From Limivicinus sp963617275 (GTDB taxonomy: Bacteria > Bacillota > Clostridia > Oscillospirales > Oscillospiraceae), in the NCBI GenBank assembly GCA_963617275.1, contig CAVENX010000044.1, forward strand, positions 1-29,714: a stretch of DNA of 29,714 nt. Direction: 5' to 3'. The position numbers and the translations under genes are program-made. This document shows positions 1 to 8,294 of this stretch, piece after piece; the stretch's first letter is position 1, and every line of letters begins with the position of its first letter. The notes under the pieces were generated by a model. That model saw nothing but the letters and a program-made list of their open reading frames with translations. It was not told the origin of the DNA and made no database searches.

Positions 1-153
1 GGCGAACAATTCGACACTCGCTACGTGAGAAGAGTTTTCTCCGACGTACATGCCGCCGGAGAAAACGATCAAATCTATTTTTTGCCTGCGGGCAAAAAAC
101 TCTGCGAGGCTTTTTTTGACAATCTCAACCGGACCCGTCTGAGGTCCGGTTAG
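1..153 (+). CDS. C-terminal end of an unidentified protein (partial)
   Basis: Frame 1 is open from the window edge for 50 codons and stops at TAG 151-153. The visible peptide includes YVRRVFSD, QIYFLPAG and CEAFFDNL. It has ordinary globular composition with no membrane segment. The reading frame runs into a hairpin (127-151) that looks like the terminator, so the last residues are encoded by the stem. It converges on the minus-strand gene ending at 157. I do not recognise the family; the start and most of the gene lie outside the window, and a chance open frame cannot be excluded. Confidence 0.4.
   Translation, partial: GEQFDTRYVRRVFSDVHAAGENDQIYFLPAGKKLCEAFFDNLNRTRLRSG
127..151. terminator. 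Bidirectional hairpin between convergent genes
   Basis: AACCGGACC (127-135) pairs with the arm at 143-151, giving a 9-bp stem around a 7-nt loop. A weak T-rich stretch follows on the plus strand (TAGCTTTTAG). It lies between the convergent stops at 153 (plus) and 157 (minus), so it could end transcription from both sides. Confidence 0.55.
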
Positions 154-156
154 CTT

Positions 157-1716
157 TTAGTTATATAAGGCCTCAAAGTCGTGGAAACTTTCAAAGCCGT
201 AGACAAGATATCTGTCGTTGGAGTATTCCGCAGTCAGGCCGAGGCGGCAGCTCTCCGCCTCTTTCCTTGCAAGCAGGAGGAAAAATTTTCCCTCCGGCTG
301 AGTATCCAGATGCGACTTGCGCTGAAGCCAATGGTAGACATTTCCGAGATCGTCCGCGCTGAGAATATAATCCGTGCCGACGACTCTCATGTCGATACTT
401 CCATCCGAAAGCTCCGTAAGCACATTTCCGCTCCAGAAGCTTGAATAGCCCTCCGTATATCCGGCGCTGTCAAGATAGGCGTACACATCCTTGAGCATGG
501 TATTCTGATCGCGCCGTGCAAGCACCTTGTATGTATTCAGTGATGTAACGGCAGCAAGCCCCATGAGCGCCGCCGCCAGCAGCGCGGCGATCCTCCGGTC
601 CGTTTCCCACTTTCCGAAGAACGCGGCAATGACCGGCACAAGAAGCACGACGACCGGGATCGAATACCTGCCGATTTTGTCCATATCTGTAAAACAAAAG
701 ACCCCCGCCAGCAGAACAAGCGCAGTAAGGAACGTCAAAACAAGGCTTTTCTCTTTTATGCCGAACCGCTCTCCGCGTAGCACGCAGATCACGGCGGCAA
801 TAGCGCAGACGGTGATCAGGCCGAAAAGCGCGTTATAGAGGATATAGCCGGAGAACATTGCGCCCGTTTTATATCCAAGCATCTCAAAAAGCTGATTGAA
901 AAACTGCTCAAGCCCGCCGAGAGAAAATTCCGTAAACATCAGATCCCTGCCGAAAGTGTCTACGCCATAGTCGCAGAAGCTGTATATTCTGCTCAGCACC
1001 GTTTTATTGAGAAGATACCCCGCCAGACCTGCAGCGCAGGAGATAACGACAGTCTCAGTATACTCAAGGCGCTTTGATCCTTTTTCAATTTTCTTTTCTC
1101 CCGCCAGCAAAAGCACGGAAGCGGCAGCCGCCGGTAAATAGAAAAGGAATACCTGCCGTATACCTGAAAGCCCCGAAAGCAGGGCTATTACAGCGCATAT
1201 ACCCGTCAGCAAGACCCGTTTCTTTTTTGACGGCGCGTCATAAGCGCGGCAGAAAAAACCTATGGGGAGAAGAGACAGGATAACGTAGGGAATATAGAAA
1301 ATTCCTTCAATAACGCCGTAAACATAGTCAGACGACAGCGGAAGGAGCAGAAAGCCCGTCGCAAAAAGTGCCGATGTCCATGTAACAGAAAGTGAGCGGA
1401 ACGTAAAAACCGAGGCCGCTATAAGCAAAGCAAGCATGATTGCCGTTCCCACCCATCTTACGGTTGACCAGCTTTTGAATATCCAAAAAAGCGGTGCAAT
1501 AAAGATCTGGCTGTTCAGGACCTTTATCTCGGTCGAATAAAACCAATTTTCCGCAAGGATACCGCCCTGCTCGGACAGGAGCTTTGCAAGGACAAGCTCA
1601 CTCGACATATCAGAGTCGATAAAATTTGTTCCGCATCCTGCGACAAAAACACATGCCGCCGTGAAACATCCGACAAGCCATATAAGCGATATTGAAAAAA
1701 GCAGTTTCTTTTTCAT
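157..1716 (-). CDS. Polytopic membrane protein, GT-C glycosyltransferase-like
   Basis: A 519-residue protein with about ten to twelve hydrophobic segments. The first is an N-terminal signal-anchor (KKKLLFSISLIWLVGC). The first outer loop, around residues 30-70, carries acidic residues in SDMSSE. This layout (many transmembrane helices, acidic motif in the first extracytoplasmic loop, soluble C-terminal tail from about residue 400) is known from GT-C enzymes, which use lipid-linked sugars outside the membrane. The substrate cannot be read. It starts 9 nt after the GT2 stop in the same operon, with only a weak upstream GAG, so expression probably depends on the upstream genes. The context suggests cell-surface polysaccharide or glycoprotein assembly. 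A non-enzymatic membrane protein remains possible. Confidence 0.7.
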   Translation of the reverse strand: MKKKLLFSISLIWLVGCFTAACVFVAGCGTNFIDSDMSSELVLAKLLSEQGGILAENWFYSTEIKVLNSQIFIAPLFWIFKSWSTVRWVGTAIMLALLIAASVFTFRSLSVTWTSALFATGFLLLPLSSDYVYGVIEGIFYIPYVILSLLPIGFFCRAYDAPSKKKRVLLTGICAVIALLSGLSGIRQVFLFYLPAAAASVLLLAGEKKIEKGSKRLEYTETVVISCAAGLAGYLLNKTVLSRIYSFCDYGVDTFGRDLMFTEFSLGGLEQFFNQLFEMLGYKTGAMFSGYILYNALFGLITVCAIAAVICVLRGERFGIKEKSLVLTFLTALVLLAGVFCFTDMDKIGRYSIPVVVLLVPVIAAFFGKWETDRRIAALLAAALMGLAAVTSLNTYKVLARRDQNTMLKDVYAYLDSAGYTEGYSSFWSGNVLTELSDGSIDMRVVGTDYILSADDLGNVYHWLQRKSHLDTQPEGKFFLLLARKEAESCRLGLTAEYSNDRYLVYGFESFHDFEALYN

Positions 1717-1725
1717 AAGTATTTC

Positions 1726-2661
1726 TCAGCTTCCGTTTTTAAGTTTAAGGAGAGCAAGCGAAACGTTTTCAAGCCCATGATAATTAAGCCACATGACAAT
1801 GCGCCTGCCGCAGCTTTCCTCCCGATAGCTTTTACAGTTTCTAAGCGAAGGAATATTTTTTCTTACATACTCACGCATTTTGCCGATTATTTCATTTTTT
1901 TCGGCACCCGTCTGCGTGGCAATGCGCTTGACGGAATCGAGCAGCACATGATTTAAAAGCATAAACTCATACCCGTCGCGATCAAGACAGCTTTCGGAAA
2001 ATGCCCGGATATTTTCCATCACGGTAATAATATCCAGATTTTTCTCCGAATTATTATTATTCATCGTGGATTCCTGACCGCAGCGGTAAATATACAGCGG
2101 CTTATCGACAAACACCGTTTTCCCGCTCAGCATAAGAAGCTTTGCCGAAAATTCAAAATCCTCATACCAAACGCCGACAGGGAACCTTATATCTCCCACC
2201 AGGGCGCGTCTGAATATCTTATTGCTTGAGGAACCCGCAGAGGCCAGCGGATGACTCTGCAATGCCGCCTTTACGTACTCACATCTTCCGTCGTCCCAGC
2301 GCTTTTCCATATCGCAGACTACTATATCCGCCTTATTTTCGTCGGCGGCACTTATCATTATTTCAAACGCGTCCGGCTCTAAATAGTCGTCACTGTCGAT
2401 AAACGAAAGGTACTCCCCTCTTGCTATTTCTATGCCGAAGTTGCGTGCCCTGCCCTGCCCGCCGTTATCGACGGTAAGAGCCTTCACCTTATCAGGGTAT
2501 CGAGAAACATACTCATCGATTATCGCCTGTGAGCCGTCGGGCGAGCCGTCGTTTATCAGAATAAGCTCAAGATTGCTCATCGACTGCCCGAGAACGGAAT
2601 CCGCACACTCCCTCAGGTATTTTTCCGCCTTATATACAGGCACTATAACGCTAAGCTTCAT
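1726..2661 (-). CDS. GT2 family glycosyltransferase
   Basis: A 311-residue protein with a classical GT-A nucleotide-sugar fold at the N-terminus. It shows SVIVPVYKAEKYL at the start, NDGSPDGS about 35 residues in, the GGQGRARNFGI segment, and FIDSDDYL with the DxD-type metal/nucleotide site near residue 90. WYEDFEF near the middle fits the acceptor/catalytic segment of GT2 enzymes. There is no membrane helix, so it acts in the cytoplasm on nucleotide-activated sugars. I chose the ATG at 2661 because GGGAG lies 6 nt upstream and the family motif begins at residue 2; the longer frame to 2718 has no such support. The start overlaps the stop of the polymerase-like gene by 11 nt, which indicates translational coupling. 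The sugar and acceptor are unknown. Confidence 0.9.
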   Translation of the reverse strand: MKLSVIVPVYKAEKYLRECADSVLGQSMSNLELILINDGSPDGSQAIIDEYVSRYPDKVKALTVDNGGQGRARNFGIEIARGEYLSFIDSDDYLEPDAFEIMISAADENKADIVVCDMEKRWDDGRCEYVKAALQSHPLASAGSSSNKIFRRALVGDIRFPVGVWYEDFEFSAKLLMLSGKTVFVDKPLYIYRCGQESTMNNNNSEKNLDIITVMENIRAFSESCLDRDGYEFMLLNHVLLDSVKRIATQTGAEKNEIIGKMREYVRKNIPSLRNCKSYREESCGRRIVMWLNYHGLENVSLALLKLKNGS

Positions 2662-4102
2662 TTTCAAGCTCCCTACCGTCATCAGAGATACGCACCGTCT
2701 GATAATAAATAAGCGCAAGTATCACCGAAAGATAAACCGAAACATTCGGCCTTCTTATAAGCGCACCGGAAAACTGCGCAAGACCGAGCTGCAATGCAAG
2801 CACCAAACCCAGAGCAAAATTCAGCGCCGTCAGGTTATCTTTAAAATTCCCCCTGAGCTTTTTTATAATAAGATAAATAAAATACAGGACAAACGCGGCA
2901 TACATTGCAAGGCCGAGATAGCCGTAGTAATAGAAAAGCGCCGGCCAGTCGTTTTCCACATCCCGCAGACCGTCGGTTCCCATCTGGCTGACCTCAAATC
3001 CGAAAATACGTGTCGGCAGATCACATTCATCCCAGACAAGCGCAGCATAATTAAGCTTCATGAGCCGTGTGCTGATGATATCGGCACAGTTGAGCGTAAC
3101 ATCGTACTTATCAAGTATCCGTTCCATGCCGAACCGGTCGATCATATCCGGAATAACTCCTATTATCGCCCGATAGTAGAAATCCTCGATAACCGCCCTT
3201 ACCTCCGGTATGGTGAGTTTGTCATCCCTGCTGAGAGCTTTCGGGTCGTAGCCGAGATCGGATATCTTGCGCTCCAGCTCACCCTGATCCTTTGACGCCG
3301 CCGCCTGCTGCATCGCCGTGACCTTATAGCGCGGCGTATACGGGTATATGACGACAGCCGTTATCATCAGTATAACAAGAGTTATCAGGAAAGCTGCTTT
3401 TATCGTTTTTTTCCCGATAATTCTGTTGAGAACCACAAAAAAAGCATATCCGCCGAAGATCGCAAAAATCGAATAATAACACGCTTTTGTGCCGTTTGTG
3501 ATGAACACGGCGGCAACTATGACAGGGAGAAGGATATTGACGGTCTTTTTCTCAGAGTATACGGCGGGAAGAACGGCAAAAACAGAAAGCGTCACAAGGA
3601 TAATACTGTTTGCGCAGCGGTTTGAGTCGATGACCCAGCCGCTCACACCGAGGCCTTCGCCATAGGTCACGTTTTCCGTGCCGGTAATGCACGCCAGAGC
3701 AAGCGCCGCACCCGTGATACCGGCGGCAAGAAGGATGCCCCTTACTGCCTGCTCCTTCGTCTGATCGTCTTTAAGATAATATATAAGGCATATGGCAAGC
3801 ACTGGCATCTGGATAACCTTTGCCATGTATGACACATCAAAATAAGGGTCGATATATCCAACGCGGCGGCAGTTCATAAAATGCAGAAAGCAGAAAAGCC
3901 CCATAACCGCAAACGGCAGAATGAACCGTTTTTTATTCTTCACCGCAATAAGCAGACTCAGCGGCAGTAAAAGCATGATGGCAAGACGGATATACCCCGC
4001 TTCGGTCGCCACGGCGTCGGCGCGCCAATACGCGATGATGTCGAGCACGGGCTGCATCGCTATAAGAACCGTTATCCAATTTTTTCTGAATCGTTCGGAC
4101 AT
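2651..4102 (-). CDS. O-antigen ligase/polymerase-like membrane protein
   Basis: A 483-residue integral membrane protein with about ten to twelve predicted helices. A long, largely hydrophilic outer loop spans roughly residues 250-385, between YPYTPRYKV and ENDWPALFYYYGYLG. That topology is typical of the Wzy/WaaL (O-antigen ligase/polymerase) superfamily, which joins or transfers lipid-linked glycans on the outer face of the membrane. The ATG at 4102 follows AGGGG by 7 nt. It is the first gene of the three-gene glycan operon and lies just downstream of the rplS terminator. I see no convincing promoter in the short gap, so readthrough may contribute. The exact glycan is not readable. Confidence 0.75.
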   Translation of the reverse strand: MSERFRKNWITVLIAMQPVLDIIAYWRADAVATEAGYIRLAIMLLLPLSLLIAVKNKKRFILPFAVMGLFCFLHFMNCRRVGYIDPYFDVSYMAKVIQMPVLAICLIYYLKDDQTKEQAVRGILLAAGITGAALALACITGTENVTYGEGLGVSGWVIDSNRCANSIILVTLSVFAVLPAVYSEKKTVNILLPVIVAAVFITNGTKACYYSIFAIFGGYAFFVVLNRIIGKKTIKAAFLITLVILMITAVVIYPYTPRYKVTAMQQAAASKDQGELERKISDLGYDPKALSRDDKLTIPEVRAVIEDFYYRAIIGVIPDMIDRFGMERILDKYDVTLNCADIISTRLMKLNYAALVWDECDLPTRIFGFEVSQMGTDGLRDVENDWPALFYYYGYLGLAMYAAFVLYFIYLIIKKLRGNFKDNLTALNFALGLVLALQLGLAQFSGALIRRPNVSVYLSVILALIYYQTVRISDDGRELENEA

Positions 4103-4130
4103 ATAGTTTCCCCTGAAATTTTCCGTATAT

Positions 4131-4166
4131 ATTTTATGGCGTCTTCAAATGAAGACGCCATAAAAT
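4131..4166 (-). terminator. Strong hairpin terminator after rplS
   Basis: A perfect 16-bp stem (4131-4146 with 4151-4166) closes a 4-nt loop (AAAT on the plus strand). The A/T-rich outer base pairs supply the U-tract in either direction. It sits 14 nt past the rplS stop and before the polysaccharide operon, so it separates the two transcription units. Confidence 0.85.
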
Positions 4167-4180
4167 TTAAAGCAGCGTGA

Positions 4181-4522
4181 TTAGAGACGCTCTTTGACCT
4201 TTGCCTTCTTACCCACGCGGTCGCGAAGATAGTACAGCTTCGCCCTGCGGACCTTACCCTTGCGGACGGTGGTGACAGAGACGATAGATGGAGAATGTAC
4301 GGGGAAGACCTTCTCGCAGCCTACGCCGTAGGAAATACGGCGGACGGTAATGGTTTCGTTGATGCCGCCATGCTTTTTAGCAATGATGGTGCCCTCGAAA
4401 GCCTGGTTACGCTCACGGTTGCCTTCCTTGACGCGGACGAGAATACGCACCGTGTCGCCGACATTCATTTCGGGAAGTTCTTTTTTTGTGTACTGTTCGC
4501 TGAGAATTTTTACCAGATCCAT
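4181..4522 (-). CDS. rplS: 50S ribosomal protein L19
   Basis: A 113-residue protein of the normal length for bacterial L19, which sits at the 30S-50S interface. Recognisable segments are GDTVRILVRVKEGNRER near residue 22, FEGTIIAKK, the VRRISYGVGCEKVFPVHSP core, and the basic C-terminal tail KVRRAKLYYLRDRVGKKAK. AAGGAG lies 6 nt before the ATG. It is transcribed alone here, away from its frequent partners rpsP, rimM and trmD, from its own promoter at 4625-4653 and with a leader of about 100 nt. A strong terminator closes it. Confidence 0.98.
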   Translation of the reverse strand: MDLVKILSEQYTKKELPEMNVGDTVRILVRVKEGNRERNQAFEGTIIAKKHGGINETITVRRISYGVGCEKVFPVHSPSIVSVTTVRKGKVRRAKLYYLRDRVGKKAKVKERL

Positions 4523-4618
4523 TTTGATCTCCTTAAATTATAGACGTTCTTATCGGAGGCTTTTCCCAAAGCTCGACAGCGGACCGCCTTTCTCCATTTG
4601 TGAGTTTATCACAAAATC
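4523..4618 (-). promoter_or_regulatory. rplS 5' leader, possible L19 autoregulatory RNA
   Basis: About 95 nt of untranslated leader separates the promoter from the rplS start. On the minus strand it carries GGAG...GGC and, about 25 nt later, GCCTCC; these can pair into an imperfect hairpin just upstream of the ribosome site. Structured leaders upstream of L19 are known in Firmicutes. Whether this one belongs to that class is an inference from position and pairing only. Confidence 0.35.
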
Positions 4619-4624
4619 TATAGT

Positions 4625-4653
4625 ATATTATCACAAAACGCCAATCATTGCAA
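4625..4653 (-). promoter_or_regulatory. Candidate rplS promoter
   Basis: Minus-strand -35 TTGCAA (4648-4653), a 17-nt spacer, and -10 TAATAT (4625-4630). The spacing is ideal and the -10 match moderate. It overlaps the 3' edge of the upstream glycosyltransferase region and gives rplS independent transcription. Confidence 0.5.
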
Positions 4654-4660
4654 GCATTTT

Positions 4661-5737
4661 TTATTCATCCTCACACTCGTCTTCATCGCAGAGCTTATAG
4701 ACGGCGTCCAATATTCTGCCGTTGTAAAGACAAAGGTCATCCGGGTGCTTTTCTTCTTTGCGCGAGTTCACAAGAGCCGAAACCATATCGTCATATCCGT
4801 GAAGTCCCTCCGTATAGCTTTCAAGATTCTTCGAACAATACAGCGGAAGTCCGATGGCCATTGCTTCCATAATATTCAGCGGCTGTCCCTCATACCTCGA
4901 AGTGGAGATGAACGCGTCCATAAGCTTCATGCAGCAGTACGGGTTTTCCCTGTTTCCGAGAAACGTTACTCTGTCCGAAATTCCAAGCTTTGAGCACTGC
5001 TCTGCAAGCGCTCCCCTGTCGGGTCCATCGCCGATAATGTAAAGTCTTATGTCTTGGCGTACCTCGCAGGCCTTTGCGAATATGTCGAGCATAAGGTCAT
5101 AGCCCTTTTGATGGCACAGCCTGCCGAGTGCAGTAAAATTCATGCACTGAGCATCAACCGAGACATTCTCCGGCTCACATCGCATTTTTTCGTTTATCTC
5201 TTCAACATTTATGACGTTCTGTATTACCGTAAACGGTTTGCCGGATATTCCCGAGCACCTTTCAAACGGTTCCGCCAGTGCAGCTGAGACGGGCACAAAT
5301 CCGTCGTAATATTTGAATTTGCCTTTGAAATTATGCCACAAAACACGGTACTTCCATTCGTTTTGCAGTTTTATCTCAACGTTATTGTGTATCCACATCA
5401 CACGCTTCTTTGCCGGAACGGTTATCGCGCCGACGGCACATGAGCACTGATAGGAATTGAAGTCGATCGCAAGATCGTATTCCCCGAAGCTTTCAAAATC
5501 ATAGCGGACAAACTTTTTTGCCAAATCAAACGGTATAAAGGAGCAAAACTTCGGTATAGGGGTGAGGTAATGTATCCTGATCGCATCAGGAAGCTTTGTA
5601 TTCCAGAATTCGTTCCTTTGTGAAAGAAAGAGGTCAACAGAGACTCTCTGCGTATCAATACTGCTGAGAAGATTGATTATTGATTTCTGTATTCCGCCAA
5701 CGCCGAGATCGCTTTGAAAAATTGCAATTCTTTTCAT
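4661..5737 (-). CDS. GT4-type (GT-B fold) glycosyltransferase
   Basis: A 358-residue soluble protein. The N-terminal Rossmann domain starts with IAIFQSDLGVGGIQKSIINLL, the glycine-rich acceptor-side loop of GT4 enzymes. The C-terminal nucleotide-sugar domain carries FTALGRLCHQKGYDLML around residue 205, LYIIGDGPDRGAL, and STSRYEGQPLNIMEAMAIGLP. The last includes the E-x7-E-like segment that contacts the nucleotide sugar. It probably transfers a sugar to a lipid or glycan precursor at the cytoplasmic face; donor and acceptor cannot be read. GGAGG precedes the ATG by 7 nt, and the gene starts 17 nt after the DUF2344 stop, so it shares that transcript. The tail is acidic (DEDECEDE). Confidence 0.92.
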   Translation of the reverse strand: MKRIAIFQSDLGVGGIQKSIINLLSSIDTQRVSVDLFLSQRNEFWNTKLPDAIRIHYLTPIPKFCSFIPFDLAKKFVRYDFESFGEYDLAIDFNSYQCSCAVGAITVPAKKRVMWIHNNVEIKLQNEWKYRVLWHNFKGKFKYYDGFVPVSAALAEPFERCSGISGKPFTVIQNVINVEEINEKMRCEPENVSVDAQCMNFTALGRLCHQKGYDLMLDIFAKACEVRQDIRLYIIGDGPDRGALAEQCSKLGISDRVTFLGNRENPYCCMKLMDAFISTSRYEGQPLNIMEAMAIGLPLYCSKNLESYTEGLHGYDDMVSALVNSRKEEKHPDDLCLYNGRILDAVYKLCDEDECEDE

Positions 5738-5754
5738 TTGCAGCCCTCCGGAAC

Positions 5755-6414
5755 CTATCTGTAAACCGTCATATTGCAGTCATATGTTTCCGTTCTCGTA
5801 TACTTCGCAAAATCCGGTGCGATTTCTTCCGCCTTAAGCCTGAGAGCCTCTGTCAGAAGCTCCGGATTCAAAGTCGGCTCCTGCGCGGAAATAACGGCGT
5901 TTACCTTTACATTATTTCCATCCGTGTTAAATGATATCTCTTTTATTGCAGTCTTGACATCAAATTCACCCATGCCGCGCTTTGTTTTTTTAGGCACTAT
6001 TATTTCGTCCTGAGCAAAGAATTTTATGAGCCCCGGCGCCATATCCTCCGCAGAACGGTTATCGTATTCAAAAACGCCCTCGATCGCAAGCCATTTAAGC
6101 TCCGCCGCTTTGCGCTGCGGTTCGTATGCCTCTATCGCCTCTATCCCCTCCGGCAGAACTTCCGTCAACTCTCCGGGGAGCCTATCAAGTCTGCATTCCT
6201 GCTTGAGCTTGAAATCCATAAGCTCGCAAACACTGGAGCAGCCGACAGAGAGCGGCAGGATTATTGATATGATCGGATGCGGGTTGAAGCCCTCGGAATA
6301 TTTAAGCTCATATCCCGCCCTTGAAAAGCCGCGCTGCATCGTATGCATAAGATCGAGATGCGAAATATATATGGCTCTCCCCGTTTTTTTGAATCTGAGC
6401 CGTATTTTATCCAT
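5755..6414 (-). CDS. DUF2344 / TIGR03936-type radical-SAM-linked protein
   Basis: A 219-residue soluble protein beginning IRLRFKKTGRAIYISHLDLMHTMQR, with YSEGFNPHP and the LPLSVGCSS segment. This is the signature of the DUF2344 family, found either fused to or next to TIGR03960-type radical-SAM proteins. The function is not established; the constant pairing suggests an RNA- or substrate-binding partner. Here it follows its partner and overlaps it by 8 nt (11 nt if the GTG one codon upstream is the start). GGGGG lies 5 nt before the GTG and 8 nt before the ATG; I prefer the ATG. The protein appears full length. Confidence 0.88.
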   Translation of the reverse strand: MDKIRLRFKKTGRAIYISHLDLMHTMQRGFSRAGYELKYSEGFNPHPIISIILPLSVGCSSVCELMDFKLKQECRLDRLPGELTEVLPEGIEAIEAYEPQRKAAELKWLAIEGVFEYDNRSAEDMAPGLIKFFAQDEIIVPKKTKRGMGEFDVKTAIKEISFNTDGNNVKVNAVISAQEPTLNPELLTEALRLKAEEIAPDFAKYTRTETYDCNMTVYR

Positions 6415-8242
6415 CACAGCGTCCCCCTTTCAAAAGTGCCGCCGCGCCGCAGGCGCTGCACTGTTTGCGGCAATCCGGCGACAGCTCCGGTTTGAAGCAC
6501 ATTTCCCTTTCATGAATGAAATGCTGCTTGCGCACCCCGACATCTATCATATCCCACGGCAAAACTTCGTCGGTTTTTCTTTCACGGAAGGCGTAGAAAG
6601 CGGGGTCTATCCCGCACTCTTCAAAAGCTCTCATCCAGCGTTCGACAGAGAAATAATCCGTCCACGCGTCAAGCCTGCCTCCGTTTCTGAAAACGCGCTC
6701 CACGGCGTCCGCGACCTTCCTGTCTCCTCTTGACAGAACCGCCTCAATAAGGCTCGTCTCCGCATCGTGCCAATTGTATGTCACGTTTCTTGCGGTGATG
6801 CTCATGCGCAGAAGATTGACCCGACGGAGATATTCCTCGATCGTGATCTGGCTCTCCCATTGGAACGGGCTATGCGGCTTTGGTATAAAACAGGAGGTAG
6901 ATATGGTTATCTTCACTCCCCTGTTCTTATTTTTTGCGTTCACACGCCAGCAGTGCAGAATGTCATCCGCCATCTGCGCTATACCTACTATATCCTCGTC
7001 CGTTTCTGTTGGCAGTCCAAGCATATAATAGAGCTTCACGGTGTTCCATCCGCCGGAAAAAGCAAGGCGGCAGGTGTTAAGCACGTCCTCTTCGGTGACA
7101 TTTTTGTTTATTGCATCTCTGAGGCGCTGGCTTCCTCCCTCGACGGCAAAGGTAAGGCCGCTCTTTCTAACTTTCTGGAGTTTTTCCATTATCTCCATGG
7201 AGAAATTGTCCGCTCTGAGAGAAGGCAGGGAAAGGCTTATGCTCCTCGGCTCACAGTATTCGAGAAGTCCGTCGCAAAGCTCTGTGAGCTCCCTGTAATC
7301 GCTCGTACTAAGCGACAGCAGCGTAAGCTCCTCATAGCCAGTATTTTTAAGCGTTTCTATCCCCTGTTTTATAAGTGTTCCGCACTTTTTAGCTCTGATA
7401 GGCCGGTATATATGCCCCGCCTGGCAGAAACGGCAGCCGCGCACACAGCCTCTGAAAAGCTCAAGGCATACTCTGTCATGCACAACTTCCGTTGACGGCA
7501 CAACAGGTTTCGTCGGATACGGAGCTGCGTCAAGGTCGGTCACTATTCTTTTCCTTACCTTTGTGGGCGCACCGTCCAAGGCCTCTATCGAGCGCACGGT
7601 GCCATCGTCGTTATAACTGACTTCATAGAGCGACGGGACGTAAATTCCCTCGATCATTGCAGCCTTGCGAAGAAAGTCCCTTTTGCACCAGCCCTGCTTT
7701 TTTGCCTCTCTCAGCAGGGAGAGAAGCTCATTATCCATCTCCTCGCCCTCGCCTATAAAGAACAGATCAATAAACGGCGCCATAGGCTCTGCATTCACGG
7801 CCGCGGAACCGCCCGCAACAACAAGCGGCAGAAGGCTTTCCCTGTTTTCCGACCTCAATGGAATATCCGACATTGACAGCATATCAAGAACCGTAGTATA
7901 CGCCATTTCATAGCCTATCGAAAAAGCGACAACGTCAAATTCCGACACGGGATCTCCGCTTTCAAGCGCATACAGCGGCAGAGACGCTTTCTTCATCTCC
8001 TCATACATATCGCCCCACGGAGCGAAAACTCTCTCGCACCACACAAAATCAAGGCTATTCATTGTATGGTAAAGAATACTCATGCCGAGGTTGGACATGC
8101 CTATCTCATAGGTATCCGGAAAGCAGAAGGCGACCCGCAGGTCGATTTCGCTCTTATCCTTGATTATCTGGTTATACTCACCGCCCGTATATCTTGCGGG
8201 CTTCTGCACTTTTGGAAGTATTCTCTCAAGTCTTTTGTCCAT
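6407..8242 (-). CDS. TIGR03960-type radical SAM protein with B12-binding-like N-terminus
   Basis: About 611 residues. The N-terminal part (LRVAFCFPDTYEIGMSNLGM, then VAFSIGYEMAYTTVLDML and VVAGGSAAVNAEP) resembles a cobalamin-binding Rossmann domain. The radical-SAM core follows, with the [4Fe-4S] motif CVRGCRFCQ near residue 265. SAM-binding elements follow, and a Cys pair (CSACG) sits near the end. Proteins of this type are predicted SAM radical enzymes of unknown substrate; some relatives modify RNA or methylate. I chose the ATG at 8242 because GGAG lies 6 nt upstream. Another ATG directly before it (8245) would be only 3 nt from GGAG, and the frame to 8305 has no ribosome site and overlaps the upstream gene. 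It is coupled to the DUF2344 gene. Confidence 0.9.
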   Translation of the reverse strand: MDKRLERILPKVQKPARYTGGEYNQIIKDKSEIDLRVAFCFPDTYEIGMSNLGMSILYHTMNSLDFVWCERVFAPWGDMYEEMKKASLPLYALESGDPVSEFDVVAFSIGYEMAYTTVLDMLSMSDIPLRSENRESLLPLVVAGGSAAVNAEPMAPFIDLFFIGEGEEMDNELLSLLREAKKQGWCKRDFLRKAAMIEGIYVPSLYEVSYNDDGTVRSIEALDGAPTKVRKRIVTDLDAAPYPTKPVVPSTEVVHDRVCLELFRGCVRGCRFCQAGHIYRPIRAKKCGTLIKQGIETLKNTGYEELTLLSLSTSDYRELTELCDGLLEYCEPRSISLSLPSLRADNFSMEIMEKLQKVRKSGLTFAVEGGSQRLRDAINKNVTEEDVLNTCRLAFSGGWNTVKLYYMLGLPTETDEDIVGIAQMADDILHCWRVNAKNKNRGVKITISTSCFIPKPHSPFQWESQITIEEYLRRVNLLRMSITARNVTYNWHDAETSLIEAVLSRGDRKVADAVERVFRNGGRLDAWTDYFSVERWMRAFEECGIDPAFYAFRERKTDEVLPWDMIDVGVRKQHFIHEREMCFKPELSPDCRKQCSACGAAALLKGGRCDG

Positions 8243-8294
8243 CATATTCTCCGAAAAAAAATGTCTTTGATATTTTACTATTTTTTTTCGGTTT

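Noticed and set aside
2432..3295. A 287-codon plus-strand frame
   Set aside because: It is a shadow across the GT2 and polymerase-like genes, both of which have family motifs, ribosome sites and coupling.
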